Source: Atriophallophorus winterbourni
Lineage: Eukaryota > Platyhelminthes > Trematoda > Plagiorchiida > Microphallidae
Assembly: GCA_013407085.1 (NCBI GenBank)
Contig: JACCGJ010001929.1
Location: forward strand, 186,001-250,000
Direction of reading: 5' to 3'
DNA length: 64,000 nucleotides
Shown: positions 43,740-54,930 of the stretch, piece after piece
Layout of the letters: each line of letters begins with the position of its first letter
Position numbering within the stretch: the first letter of the stretch is position 1
Made by a program: the position numbers and the translations under genes
The notes under the pieces: generated by a model
What the model was told of the DNA's origin: nothing
Database searches by the model: none
What the model saw: the letters and a program-made list of their open reading frames with translations, nothing else

Positions 43740-44420
43740 TATTAAGTTAATGTGATGGACACGAACTAGTGTGCATGAGCGACAAATGCAAACCACGAGA
43801 TTTCGGATGATATGCAGAACACCGCCATCCCGCGTGACACGCAGGAATCACCGGGAGGACCAACGATGACAAACGCGAACAAGTAATAATTCAGGTTTCG
43901 AAAAGATTGCACGATAACGGTTCGAATGATGGCGTCCTCGGGAACATGAGAAGATGGACAAGATCAGTCGCAATTAAACCATACGCAATTAATCAAGGTC
44001 TGTAAAACGATCCCCGCATGGTGAGGGCTTGGAGTGAACAGTTCATCGATTGGCAAATTAGATGGAAGTGATTGCCGGATTTCAGATCAGTGTTGCGGTT
44101 ACGTGATTTGCTTATATAAGCTAAGCGTGTGTATTGTTCTTAGTCATGCACATAATAAACGCATTCGACCAATCGGCTTTCTCGTGTGCTATCGCATTCG
44201 TAAGTGAACGTGATTAGCATTAGACAGGGTGATCTCAGTGATGGATCAGCATCCAATCGTCAAGTTGTTGCGAAATCGCGAGGGACTGATGTGGTTAATG
44301 TTGGATCGATGTCCCGAAAATCGGTGATATGAGTCCAGATGTTGGTCAGGTGCAACACATTAACCGATGACCTGAGAAGTTAGAATAATGAACCGGATGT
44401 CGACCGATAATTCGAAGCAG
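43740..44420 (+). repeat. LTR-like repeat with leader
   Basis: Contains GGCGTCCTCGGGAACATGAG, a TATA-like TTATATAAG at about 44113, an AATAAA at about 44154 and then CCAATCGGCTTTCTCGTGTG, a layout typical of an LTR promoter and polyadenylation region. The same order recurs on the minus strand at 51960-52790 and partly at 22180-22480. No internal gag or pol is attached, so it is a solo LTR or LTR plus leader. No target-site duplication was found. Confidence 0.65.
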
Positions 44421-44837
44421 TTTGTGTGGGTTCAAGGAACGTAATAATCGTTCCGTCAGAAAACGTGTTGTTTTATTGCTGCATACACTCGAAATCTCTC
44501 AAAATGTATCCAAGACTCAAACCTAGGATCATGAGATTTGGGTTCAACTGTCAAAATCATACGATACTGCAAGTTTTCACAACAATTCAGTTTTTGGAGA
44601 TTAAGTAAGATATGTTCCACTTTGTTGATGATATGATTGGAAATATTGCACGGAAATGTGCAAATGGATGAAATATTGTATCCGCAAGACTGAACCTGAT
44701 GATCCGTTTTTCATGCTCGGATACAGAATGATTTATGGCATGGTTCGAGCTATGCACTGGATCTCGTTTGCGAATTATATCTGAAAACTAGGTCTTTGAT
44801 TCGTCTAGTAAGTATAGTTAGTCTTGGTATCAGTGAT

Positions 44838-44960
44838 GTGGAATGGTATGGTATGGTATGAAAGCACAAGCCTGATCCAGGCAAAGTGCCGCACAGAAAG
44901 AGACTGTTTCAGTGATAACGAACATGATGCGTTATTGCTCAACCCACACATGTTTAAAAC
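44838..44960 (-). repeat. CR1-like LINE 3' end with (TACCA)n tail
   Basis: Minus-strand copy of the segment at 915-990: CCTGGATCAGGCTTGTGCTT followed by repeated TACCA. Only the 3' end is present. Confidence 0.65.
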
Positions 44961-45950
44961 ATTTCACACAAATCTTGTCGTATTTAGGCTAATATTCCCT
45001 GGTGAGAATGGAAAAGTGTATCCTTCGACCGGGAAAGCCAATTGGTGAAACTTGCAGTCGAAAAAAGAGTGCACTGCTCTCGTTATCGATTGCCTTTTCA
45101 AATTCGATGAAGTTGGCGCAAAGAATGAAAATCACTTTTGTTTCGCTGCCGATGTGAAAGCAGGACTTCTCCACATGGCAAAACTTTTAACTGATCAAAT
45201 CAGTGCATTACACAATCGTAGATCGATCATTCAAATGGATAGGTACCATTGACAGCTTAAAAATTTGGATTTGAACTTGAATCGCATGACTCGGAAAATT
45301 GGAATTTTTAATCACCAAACCATCAAAATGAGTATCTTATTTTGATGACTAATCTAGCTAGTTTAAACTAAACTTTGCTGCATGCTATGAAACTGAATAG
45401 GTGCTTATACAAATCTCTTCCTCTTGAGAACAGATCGATTTAATACATTGACGCTTGTCATGAATAAATTTACTCCTGGAAAGTAACGTTTGATTTTAGA
45501 TTTGTAATTTTAGAAGCTGAGTAAATACACCTGTTGAACTGATTCTTTTATCGCCTATTCAGTTATATCTCCAGTTTGATGAAAGTTTAGCAAACGACAG
45601 TATTAAGAAAAACTCAACTGCTGCGTTTGAACGACCATCTACCCGATGAGTGATTTTAATTCGATATCAATCCAGGGATGTCTGAGCAACGATGATTAGC
45701 ACCATGTATCAGGCCAAATTTATCCAAACACAGCAAGCTTATCTATCCGGTTACAAGCGGAATGTATATCAAGCGAACCCAGATTAACAATGCAGACTAC
45801 GTCGTTGTTGTAGTACATTTAAAAACATATATTCGGTTATAAAAATGCGAAAAATAAAACAGATAGAAAATGGATGATACGAAATGTTCTGTAAACTCAC
45901 AAACTGGACAAAAAATGTTTCATATGTGCACGTGAGGTTTGACATGAGAG
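44961..45950. other. No confident gene
   Basis: A plus-strand open stretch at about 45052-45252 (ALVIDCLFKFDEVG, AADVKAGLLHMAKLL) has coding-like composition but no ATG of its own and no recognisable family. The remainder is the 3' flank of the second cyclase-like gene. Confidence 0.3.
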
Positions 45951-45951
45951 T

Positions 45952-48900
45952 TTAACCCTTCTTTTGACAAACATACAATACCACCGGTTCACTGGATTCG
46001 CTCGATACGGATCCGTACTGAATGAATTCATAATGCATGGACAATGCTGCGCGGATTTCTTCCGTTGTGACAAGTTGGTTTATAACACCCATTCGCTTAA
46101 TTTCCATCATCACGTCGACTGGATATCCCCAAATATTGTATCGAAAATTATAATCTCCAGCCAAGCCACCCAACACCTTGCCGGAGTTGCATGCTAGAAC
46201 AAGCTGAAATCCTTCTTGGTCCGCAAGTTGGTCTTGATTATAAGCAGCGCACAAGTGCAAAGCCGTGAAGCAGAATTCGACCAAAGAAACAAGGTGTCCA
46301 CTGCCCTCATGCGGTGAGTCCAAACCAGAAGCGTATAGTGCTCCACTGTCAAGTGTTTGTAACTTGCAAATTTCGCCAAACGTCGTTTCTTTCGACAGTA
46401 AATCGTTGACAGTAGAAAGAAAGCTTTGTAGTTTGTGAAGTCTGTCTAGCAACGATTTTCCACTCAATCCATTTTGATATGCATTAACAACCGTGATTAC
46501 GGCTGTGCCCACGTTATTCATTTCTAACCATGCACGGTTTTTAAAGTTGCTACTTTCATTTTTAAGAACTCGTTTGGACACACGGCTATACACCGACAGA
46601 GGTATAATTGTCTGAATTGCATTCAAGGTTTTTCTCACATTTTCTCCGGTCAATTCTTTTTGTTCAAAAGCTTCTTTCCTTTGGTAGAACAAACAACGGT
46701 ATAGAAAATCGTGTTCTCTAACAATGAACCATGCCATCAACAATGTAATCATTAGAACCATTGCATTTTCAGCGAATTCTCCAAGCTGATGGATACTATC
46801 GATGGAGGGCAACCAGAGTTTACGATATGTCAATCCCTCGAGTGAATTGACAATAACCAACGAGATGAAAAATCCAAGGAAACGGAGAGTATAACGTGAA
46901 CTTGTTGGCGATAAGTGAATGAATGAAAGCAGGTCTCCCACTGTCAGGAAGAAAAGGAGATTATCTGAAATCGTTATGTTTGAAGAAAGCAGACCGAAGT
47001 ACACAACTAGGATGTATAAAAGTGGAAAAACGGTATAAATTTGAACAAAAGTTTCACCGTAGCATGATGAAAAACAAATTTCGTTCACGAAACTGAGCAC
47101 TTTTGATTTTTGCTTGGTTCGTTCCGCTACTGAGCTCACAATTGTTCGCAAAGCTAACAAAAGAAGACCAATGTGGAAAAACACGAGCAGAATATTAAAA
47201 CAAAGCGCAAACGTTCCTAATAGATCGCTCGAGTATAGTACAAAATATGCTATGTATATAAGAAGAAGATTGTGAAGCGATAAACACAATACGTCAAAAC
47301 AAAATACCACATGCTCGCAGTCCAACGCATATTTACTAACTTGTTCGCGTTTAAACGGATACCTAGCATGCCAGTCAAAGGAAATCATCCCATAGTTTAC
47401 CGGCAAAATAATATAAGATTCCCTCATGTGCCTCGGCGCAGCCTGGATGTTATTGATCAAGTGTTGTATGGAAACACGTAGGTGCTGATGCGCTTTCAGA
47501 ATGAGTCTTCGTATATTAGGCTCGGTAAGTTCACCCTCGACAGGCTCGGACTCTTGTACTGTTTCAGAAGCTAGGTCCGGATGTGTGAGATTATATTGAT
47601 GGAAAATCAGCTGGTCTTCATTACAATCACTTGCTGTATCCACGAAAAGAACCGTTCGAAGTGTGTTCAGATATTCGATTACTTCATTAGGAGATTCGTC
47701 AGAAAGTTGTGCTGTAACACCTCTGATATCCATCGAACCGGAACGGGGATCAACGTAATAGCAAGAAGGTGCACCCCATCTTCTTTCAGACGCATTTTTT
47801 TGAATAGCGAAACGATACTGAGTATGTGTAAGTTTGTAAATATAATCTGAAACACAGACACGGCCATCGATTCCTTCGTGTAAAAGGCGGTTCAGCGTTG
47901 CAGCTGCGTTCGAAGTGACCCATAATCCAGGTTCATTGTTGTTGAGAATTGCATAATGACATGGTTCACTGTGTGTCGCTACTTGAATTTTAAGTGAGAT
48001 GTCAAACTTTCTATTTATACGTTTCACAGCGTGGCAACATAATAATCCGAAATTGATGCATTGTGAAGCGGATATCTCGGCATCTTCAAAACTCACAGCG
48101 TGATATATATTTCCTGCATAGTATACTTTCTCACAATCAGCCAACTGACAGCACTGATCCAGATGACTGGCAATGAGTTGAACAATTTCCGCCTGTTCTT
48201 TCAAAGTTTTATCATGAAGACATTCTGGAAGATTTACGATTCGCGCCTGAGACATAGAGGCTGACCTGCATTCATTCAACACTAATCCTGAACTCCAGAG
48301 CGAAGACATAATTTCAGACCTTCGTTTCAAATTTGTGAATTGCCCAACCAATTGCGCTGGAATCGCGTTAAAAAATATGCGCTTCTGTAAATCGTTGTGA
48401 TAGTTTGACCAGTGATAACTTTGCACCCGATCAGCCAGATAAAAATACGCTATTCTTTGTTTAATGTAGATACAAAACATCCAATACATTCCATTGATAA
48501 CTACAATTAACCAGTGCGTCACGGATATGATGTACACCATTATGGACTGTCCTTGCTCGCTGTGAAAATCTTCCATTGGAATGAGCTCGCCACGAGACAA
48601 GTTGGTAAATACCGAGAAGACCAGCAAATCCAGCGCAAGAAATATGGGTATTAACTCCAATTTGCACGGCAACAGGAAAACCAACGATATTATCAAAACG
48701 TTTTCAGTCACATATGTAGTCCGTCGATATTGATGATTATTGGTTGCACTGATACCATACAAAAAACCTACATACAGAAGGAGAAAGGCCGATATAAAAT
48801 GACAGCTTCTGATATCATTAATCCGCCTGGTGCACACGTAGATAGAGCATAAAAGTAAAAAGTTTCCAAGAAAAAAAGTGAGCATAAAAGGAGCTATGTT

Positions 48901-49179
48901 TTCTGATTCTGTGAAGGTTACTGACAGGATGAAAAGGGAATACAACATGGTGATTTTGATACCGAAGCGTAAGCGTCGTACCGCATGAGGTAATGCGAGT
49001 TTTTCCGAGTATCGTTGAACAGGAGTCGTACCTTGTGTCGTAAATTGGTACAGCAGCTTTAAAAATTGTATGATTTTCAAGGAGGCATTCATGTCGCTGT
49101 TGATTGTATCACGCAGTGAGCGAAGATAACGATCTGTAAGGGATTCTGTCTCCCAATCAACCTCTTCCCATTTGCTCAT
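45952..49179 (-). CDS. Membrane adenylyl cyclase-like protein 2, probable pseudo-cyclase
   Basis: Single-exon ORF of 1075 residues with the same layout as the gene at 33464-36832: membrane blocks at about 73-240 and 620-820, C1 at about 300-480, C2 at about 888-1070. In C1 the two metal-binding aspartates are R313 (in SQARIVNLPE) and N357 (in CEKVYYAGNIYH). In C2 the adenine-contact lysine is Q941 and aspartate is N1015 (RYNIWG), while the catalytic asparagine and arginine are D1022 and E1026. C2 nonetheless keeps clear scaffold similarity (GKVLGGLAGDYNFRYNIWG). C1 is more diverged than in the first paralogue. ATG at 49179 is the first methionine after an in-frame TAA 18 bases upstream. I infer loss of catalysis with the fold kept; function is unknown. 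Its nearest relative in the window is the first cyclase-like gene, about 9 kb away on the same strand. Confidence 0.9.
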   Translation of the reverse strand: MSKWEEVDWETESLTDRYLRSLRDTINSDMNASLKIIQFLKLLYQFTTQGTTPVQRYSEKLALPHAVRRLRFGIKITMLYSLFILSVTFTESENIAPFMLTFFLGNFLLLCSIYVCTRRINDIRSCHFISAFLLLYVGFLYGISATNNHQYRRTTYVTENVLIISLVFLLPCKLELIPIFLALDLLVFSVFTNLSRGELIPMEDFHSEQGQSIMVYIISVTHWLIVVINGMYWMFCIYIKQRIAYFYLADRVQSYHWSNYHNDLQKRIFFNAIPAQLVGQFTNLKRRSEIMSSLWSSGLVLNECRSASMSQARIVNLPECLHDKTLKEQAEIVQLIASHLDQCCQLADCEKVYYAGNIYHAVSFEDAEISASQCINFGLLCCHAVKRINRKFDISLKIQVATHSEPCHYAILNNNEPGLWVTSNAAATLNRLLHEGIDGRVCVSDYIYKLTHTQYRFAIQKNASERRWGAPSCYYVDPRSGSMDIRGVTAQLSDESPNEVIEYLNTLRTVLFVDTASDCNEDQLIFHQYNLTHPDLASETVQESEPVEGELTEPNIRRLILKAHQHLRVSIQHLINNIQAAPRHMRESYIILPVNYGMISFDWHARYPFKREQVSKYALDCEHVVFCFDVLCLSLHNLLLIYIAYFVLYSSDLLGTFALCFNILLVFFHIGLLLLALRTIVSSVAERTKQKSKVLSFVNEICFSSCYGETFVQIYTVFPLLYILVVYFGLLSSNITISDNLLFFLTVGDLLSFIHLSPTSSRYTLRFLGFFISLVIVNSLEGLTYRKLWLPSIDSIHQLGEFAENAMVLMITLLMAWFIVREHDFLYRCLFYQRKEAFEQKELTGENVRKTLNAIQTIIPLSVYSRVSKRVLKNESSNFKNRAWLEMNNVGTAVITVVNAYQNGLSGKSLLDRLHKLQSFLSTVNDLLSKETTFGEICKLQTLDSGALYASGLDSPHEGSGHLVSLVEFCFTALHLCAAYNQDQLADQEGFQLVLACNSGKVLGGLAGDYNFRYNIWGYPVDVMMEIKRMGVINQLVTTEEIRAALSMHYEFIQYGSVSSESSEPVVLYVCQKKG

Positions 49180-50700
49180 CCTAACAGTATTTTGTTAACT
49201 AATTCACATCGTTGGAGTATCCTTACCGTCGCGCAATCTATTTTAAATAAACGATCACATGACCAGTTGAAAGTAATCGATAACTAGTCCATTACCGAAG
49301 TTTGGGCTAATTTAACTAAGAATGGGATATTCTAAAAGCTTCATTCGAAATTATTTGAAAGTTCAGCTTTACGCTACCGTTCAATACAAATAGAAACACG
49401 GTTCTCAATTACAAAATATCAACGAAATAAATGTTTCCACAATTTTTAAATGACTACATTCTTTTGACAAAGATACCTTGAAGCAAAATGGATGAATTCA
49501 TAGATTTATTCTTAAATGATATGCGGATATCAGAGCCATTCTCTACACGACCCACAAAATGTTCATTTGGTCAGATAGTAATAACATTATCTTAAAATTT
49601 TGTTAAAGATTATTATCGAACGCAAAACAAACAAACAAAATTTGAGATTTGGTTAGTTCGGTGTAGACTGGGTGAGAATTATCGGCGAGAAAATTATTAA
49701 TAATTCAATCACAAGAAGTGAGGTGTTGTTTCATATTAATTTCCGAGATGCTTCCGTGGGTTACAGAACTTGTGTGAAAAATAATTTTGATAAAACTTGT
49801 ATTAATAGGAAGCCTTTTGAAAGCAAAGTGGGAAACAACTTCATTCGCGGCACAAACGGCTGATATTATTGTCTGTTGAACTATGATTACGCAGACACAC
49901 AATAAACACGATATGTAAACGAACTCACGAATCGTCAATCTGTGTGCGTTCTGCATACAACGGAGGAAATCTGCGAGGAAATGTACTGTTTGAAGAATTC
50001 CGGGATATATATATACCATGGCTCCGAAAAAATATTTTGTTTCTTAATCGATTACGTAATCAAGCTTCTAAGCTTACAGACGGTTTTGTCATACGTTGAG
50101 CGCCCCAACTTATTGTGTCTGATAAATTTTACATAAAGTCCGTAATACTTTATCACACAACTTGGATAATATTTTTCCGTTTCGATATGCCAGCAAGTCC
50201 CTATGTTACGGTCGATGATGAATAAGCCAAGTTGGTTGCACAAAAATCGTTTCAGGAATGTGAATGGTTTGATCCTAACCAATATGGCCGACAAGGGCCA
50301 CCGATTGAAACCCGAGGATGCGTTCTCTGGGATTTAAACGGTTCCCCACCGCGTGTCACGGAGGCTTTGCCGGGGTATTTTTGAGGACTGCTGAGGCAAC
50401 AGACATTTGAACTCAAACTATATTTTCATAAACTATTGGTTTTTGATCTATTACCATGGTCAACATCGACCGGACCAGTCTAATCTATATCACGTGATAT
50501 TCCATTAAATGCTTGATATTAATCATATTCATTTTACTTATACACAATTATTTTTGTATCAATATTTTCAACCCGTGGCCAAAAAATATGAATCTTGAAT
50601 ATTGTATTTTGTTAGAAAAAAACCGCCACATAAGACCGAAGCAAATCGCGCAGAACCTGCAACAAGAGCATTAATATATATATCGATTGACCTCGACTGG
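49180..50700. other. No gene seen
   Basis: AT-rich 5' flank of the second cyclase-like gene and spacer. Small open stretches on both strands show no recognisable family. Any promoter of the cyclase-like gene should lie at the left edge of this region. Confidence 0.4.
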
Positions 50701-50739
50701 ACTTTCAGAGAAGTGCGTATCATTAGGCTTACGTAGAGT

Positions 50740-51800
50740 ACAGGCCAATGTGTCATTTGATCACGGTTAATCTTGCCCATCAACTCATTTAGCGTATAGA
50801 CTAGTATGCCAATTTACAAGACGCATTCAGATTGGTTGAAATCTCATAACCTGTGCTTGTCTATTCTCTTTGCCTTGGTCTGACGAATCTTGTGAGATTT
50901 AGCTTAGCATGCAAATGGGGTTTATCAACGTATATGTGGAACTCGAAGTTAACGTAGAGTCAAAATAAAATTTCATGCCACAACAACCACGAAACCAGAT
51001 GTGTTTCTGACGTGCCTTATGAATTTTACACACTACTTACTAGTAGAGTGGAAGTGGAGTATTCTACAAATATTCCAGGGTCTACATTGCAGCACTACGT
51101 CTATTTCGAACATTCTCCAGCAACTTAGAATGAACACCTGAAGCAAAATCTAGATGGGCCAACCACCACATCTACAACGCTAGACGCCCGAAAAGTGGAT
51201 TCGTTAAAATGGATTTGATTGTTAAACCTTTGGAAAATTCACACAATTTGAAAAGACAGCTGAGGACACATCGAAAGTGCTTGGAAAACGAATTAACTAA
51301 GGGGTAAATGAACGCTTGATTAATTTCTTCCACTTGATGGCCAAATGCTCCGAGTTATCCTTAGAGGATTTCGAGGCAACTTGCAGAAAACTCGTCGATG
51401 GCTTAGTTACCAGGAGGAAAAAAATCAAAGAAAGGTAGCAATTTAAGTTTGGTAAACAGCGTTATTCCAAATGCAAGTCCTCCAAAAATAAAAGGTTTCC
51501 TAATAAATCTAAAAAATACATTTATCATACGGACCTCTTTCGCGGACCCGGATATGTTTTCTGTAATATAATCTCAATTCTGAATGCTGAGGACATGATA
51601 CCTTGAGTCAAGGCGAAATTATGGAACATCTACGAGAACCTGATTAGTTTAATGCAAAAGTGAATAGTAGATACTCCTAAGAGAGAAAGTTAAAAAAATT
51701 GACAACATATCTGAAGCTTGTATAGTAGTTAGTGAAGCAGATGAGAGCAAATCTCTGTCAATCCCCAACAATTAATACTAATAAGATAAAGTTTAGCTGC
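50740..51800 (+). mobile_element. Penelope-like element 5' part
   Basis: A hammerhead-like motif at 50880 is followed by a broken N-terminal coding region at about 51150-51440 (NLKRQLRTHRKCLENELTKG, FHLMAKCSELSLEDFEATCR, KLVDGLVTRRKKIKER). This resembles the region upstream of the reverse transcriptase in Penelope-like proteins. The reverse transcriptase itself is absent; an LTR-like repeat follows at 51960. Confidence 0.5.
50880..50905 (+). ncRNA. Degenerate hammerhead ribozyme-like motif
   Basis: CTGACGA at 50880-50886 followed by a four-pair hairpin (ATCT, TGTG loop, AGAT). The expected GAAA is TTAG, so this copy should be inactive. Position at the 5' side of Penelope-like coding sequence fits a terminal repeat. 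Confidence 0.45.
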
Positions 51801-51959
51801 ACCTTATGTATATTGCTAAAGCGTGCGGAATCCAAACAGGAGCTTATCCATGGGTTGTGGTAAACACTGTATTACCAACCCACTCGTTCAACAAACATCC
51901 ATAATCTACCTTAGAATAATAAAATATTTGTAACATATATTGCAGTGGTTGGGATTAGA

Positions 51960-52790
51960 AGGGATTACGTTGGGTGTATCGAGACCAAATAACATCCCCT
52001 GTCCTAACGTCTATTTCATTGTCTGCATAGGCTTCGAGGACACGCGATCCAACTCTAACCACGTCAAATCCCAACGTTCCCTATCCACTTGTTGATGGCG
52101 TCTCGATTCATCCCAGAGGTCAACTCGTCCAACGCTAATTACGTCGAACCACGAATCCAACAACACAAGAGAAAGCCATTTGGTCAAACGCATTTCTCAC
52201 GCGCATGAGACACCTAACGTATATAGGCAAAACTCCTTATCACAACATTGTCCTCGACATATCAGTACCAGTTGTCTTTTCGATCGGGTTTGCCAATCGA
52301 TTTCGTGCCAAGCTAATCACCTCAAGACCTAACCACGCTGGGCTCATTTCACCGACCTTCATGAAATTACATACGGGTTAAATTACAACTGACGCCGTTT
52401 ATCTTCTCATGTTCCCGAGGATGGCGTCGTTTGAACCGTTCGCATGCAAGATTTCCGAAACCCGAATTATTACTTTATCGCGATTGTCGATGTCAGTCGT
52501 TCCGGAGCATCTAGCTCTTATTTTGTGCCGGAGGGCGGAGTTCGGCACGTCGCCTCGTGATTAGCACGTGTCGCCAATGTACTTCGCAACTCCGTAATAT
52601 TGTGGAGGTGATTCGATCATCGATTCGTTAATTAGAGAGGTAGCTGTCACGCTCACTCGTCGGTATTGCGCTGAGTTACTGGTTAATTTCGACTCGAGAT
52701 TGCTTTTCGCAATTATGGCGGCTGCGGGGCTTAATAATCGACAAAAGTGTCGTTAACCCTAATGCTAACTTTTTAGACTGTACAACATAT
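51960..52790 (-). repeat. LTR-like repeat with leader, minus-strand copy
   Basis: Minus-strand counterpart of 43740-44420, sharing the GCCATCCTCGGGAACATGAG block, the TATA-like ATATACG region and GGCTTTCTCTTGTG in order, and extending further on both sides. No internal coding region is attached. Confidence 0.65.
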
Positions 52791-52807
52791 CATAAACGAT
52801 ACAGCAA

Positions 52808-52821
52808 TATCCTTTCACACT
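52808..52821. repeat. Target-site duplication, left copy
   Basis: TATCCTTTCACACT, a perfect 14-base match to 53134-53147. Brackets the RTE-derived element. Confidence 0.85.
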
Positions 52822-53133
52822 CATTTCATTCAGTCCTCTCCGGTCTGTCGCTGCTTCCGTTGCCGTCTGCACCGTGAATCCTTGTGAATGTAGTTCGCGT
52901 TCCAACGTTTTGCGCCAAGTTTCCTTGGGCCGTCCACTTTTTCGTTTACCTTGCGGATGCCAGTGCATGGCTACCTTCGTATGCGAACTGGGATCCATCC
53001 TGCAGACATGACCGAACCACGGATCTGTTGTCATCGTTTCCGTAGCAATGTAGGTTTTACGGGATAGGGTTGCTAGCCCTAAGCCCAACCCTCCTCCTTT
53101 CTCAGACGGGCTTGGGACCGTCCTTGGCGGAGT
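52822..53133 (-). mobile_element. 312-bp internally deleted RTE derivative (SINE-like)
   Basis: On the minus strand the first ~90 bases match the 5' UTR of the RTE at about 25750-25840 (CTCCGCC..GGACGGTCCCAAGCCCG, GGAGGAGGGTT). The sequence then jumps directly to an RTE C-terminus (WFGHVCRMD, GKRKSGRPKETWRKTLEREL) and ends in a short ATGA-rich tail. Endonuclease and reverse transcriptase are missing. Perfect 14-base target-site duplications at both ends show that it was inserted as this short unit, presumably mobilised by RTE proteins. Confidence 0.88.
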
Positions 53134-53147
53134 TATCCTTTCACACT
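53134..53147. repeat. Target-site duplication, right copy
   Basis: TATCCTTTCACACT, partner of 52808-52821. Confidence 0.85.
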
Positions 53148-53209
53148 AGCCACTTCTAATTCAAATGAAGGTCATATTGATAAAAAGAAGAAAAATGTAC
53201 ACATGAAGT

Positions 53210-53352
53210 AGTTTAAGCTAAGGGTGCTTACGGACGAGGCTGTTGGTTATCGTTGAGCGATATTATGTATATAGTCCTTATACGAATATCCCATGGTGTT
53301 GTACAGCTGCAAACTTTTTATACCATAAATTCTTGAATCTTGAATCTTGAAT
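53210..53352 (+). mobile_element. CR1-like LINE 3' end with (TCTTGAA)n tail
   Basis: Short 3' fragment ending ATACCATAAATTCTTGAATC followed by further TCTTGAA copies, the same tail as the element at 20722-22092. Confidence 0.7.
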
Positions 53353-54530
53353 CATTTCCGTTCTTACTCGCTTTTACGCAAACACTCTATCTAAGAGCGA
53401 TTGTCTAGAATGTGCTTATAGTGTAGGTAAAACGTGGCTCATCGGTGCATCTGGGTGGGTTTTCTGTAGAATGAAGCATCTATTTTAACGTTGATTTTTC
53501 GGGCTGAGCAGGCTACGAGACAAAAAAACGCTCAGGGGTGAATAATTCACCTTCGTGTACAATCATTTCGAGGAGCTGACCTATTCAAGCAATTTAAAGT
53601 GGACCTAGGTCTTATGATGAAAAATGTCCGTTTAAAAAGACCCGATTCTATTTTAAACAAAGTGATATAGCGCGCTTTGTTGAACAATCTCATTTGTACA
53701 GGTTTCCAGTATTAAAACTGATTCTGGTGCCAACCGAGCTAGCTGCAACGAAATCGTTTTTTTGAAAATTAGTTTGTAAAGCACCCACGTCGAAACTCAA
53801 AATACACTTGCGCGTCATGTGAAGTTGTAGCCCGTATTGCCGACTAATAGTTTCTACAAACGAACGAAATGCGTGTGTTGAAAATCCCATCCAACTTCCA
53901 TGGATCTTATAGAAATGTCCTCATTAAGCATAGACAGTGAATCATGTATCATGGGCATGTTGCTGGATTCCACACTTAATCCTTGCCCAAGACTTTCTCT
54001 CACATCAGCAAATATCCTCAAAATAATCATCCTGCTTTCTAATACTTACCAATTCATACTGGTTTTCGGGTAACTGCAACCCCAACTTTGGGACGTATAA
54101 CATTTTTTATACGGAAGCAATGTGACCATATGGATGACAAATTTCTCGAAAGTCATATCTTGTTAATTTTGCAACTTTTCTGCTTTCGTGGTTCAAGTTG
54201 AGAATTTTTCGTGTTTTCTGATAATTTCAACTGTAAATTTTAACATTAGATTGGCTTGTTATCTGGGAATCGAGCTCAATGTTGCTTAATGCCGAGTGTA
54301 AGTTCATCTCTGTTCATTTCTTCCTTGTTTATTTCAAAACTGTAACTTATTTCTAGCAATTATTAATCTGGCAGCTAAAGCAGTAGGTCAAACAAACACA
54401 AGTTTTGAACGCTGACTATCATTAAATTGAATGTGCACTTGTGCTGATTTAGTTAGCAGTGTTGACATGGGAGGCTATGTTAGAACCAACAGCTGCTTGA
54501 TCGTGCCGTTTCTTTCGCGTACACGGAAGC
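53353..54530. other. No gene seen
   Basis: AT-rich spacer without a supported coding region. Confidence 0.35.
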
Positions 54531-54539
54531 TGCTGTATC

Positions 54540-54800
54540 GAATGACCTTGACGGCGTTCACGTGCATGCCCTTCACACTAACGCACGCTTCACTGGCCAA
54601 AAATACCAATTGACCTTGTTTTTACCACGTGATGAACCTAAGCAGGCTGTTCAGTGGAAAGCCGAACCAGGGGTGAAAAGTCGAGTGATGCTCAAACATG
54701 TTCCCTGATCTGACTAGCATGATTGGTCTGAAGAAGCTTCTGTGTCAGAAACCAATAAGTCACCTAGAAACCACTTTAACCAATCGGTGTCAAACAACTT
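54540..54800 (+). repeat. Penelope-like terminal fragment with broken hammerhead motif
   Basis: Contains TGACCTTG-type segments as in the Penelope-like 3' regions. At 54724 it has CTGAAGA, AGCTTCTG, TGT and CAGAA, after which the GAAA-bearing part is deleted relative to the other copies. Confidence 0.45.
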
Positions 54801-54930
54801 TCAATACGATTGACTTAGATCTACTGTATGGCTCGATCATCCAATGTTTGACGGTGTCAATCTGATTAACACTGGCATTAGAGTATAACTTTGTTTACGA
54901 CTTATCCATTGTTTCAAGGCTCACTTACTG

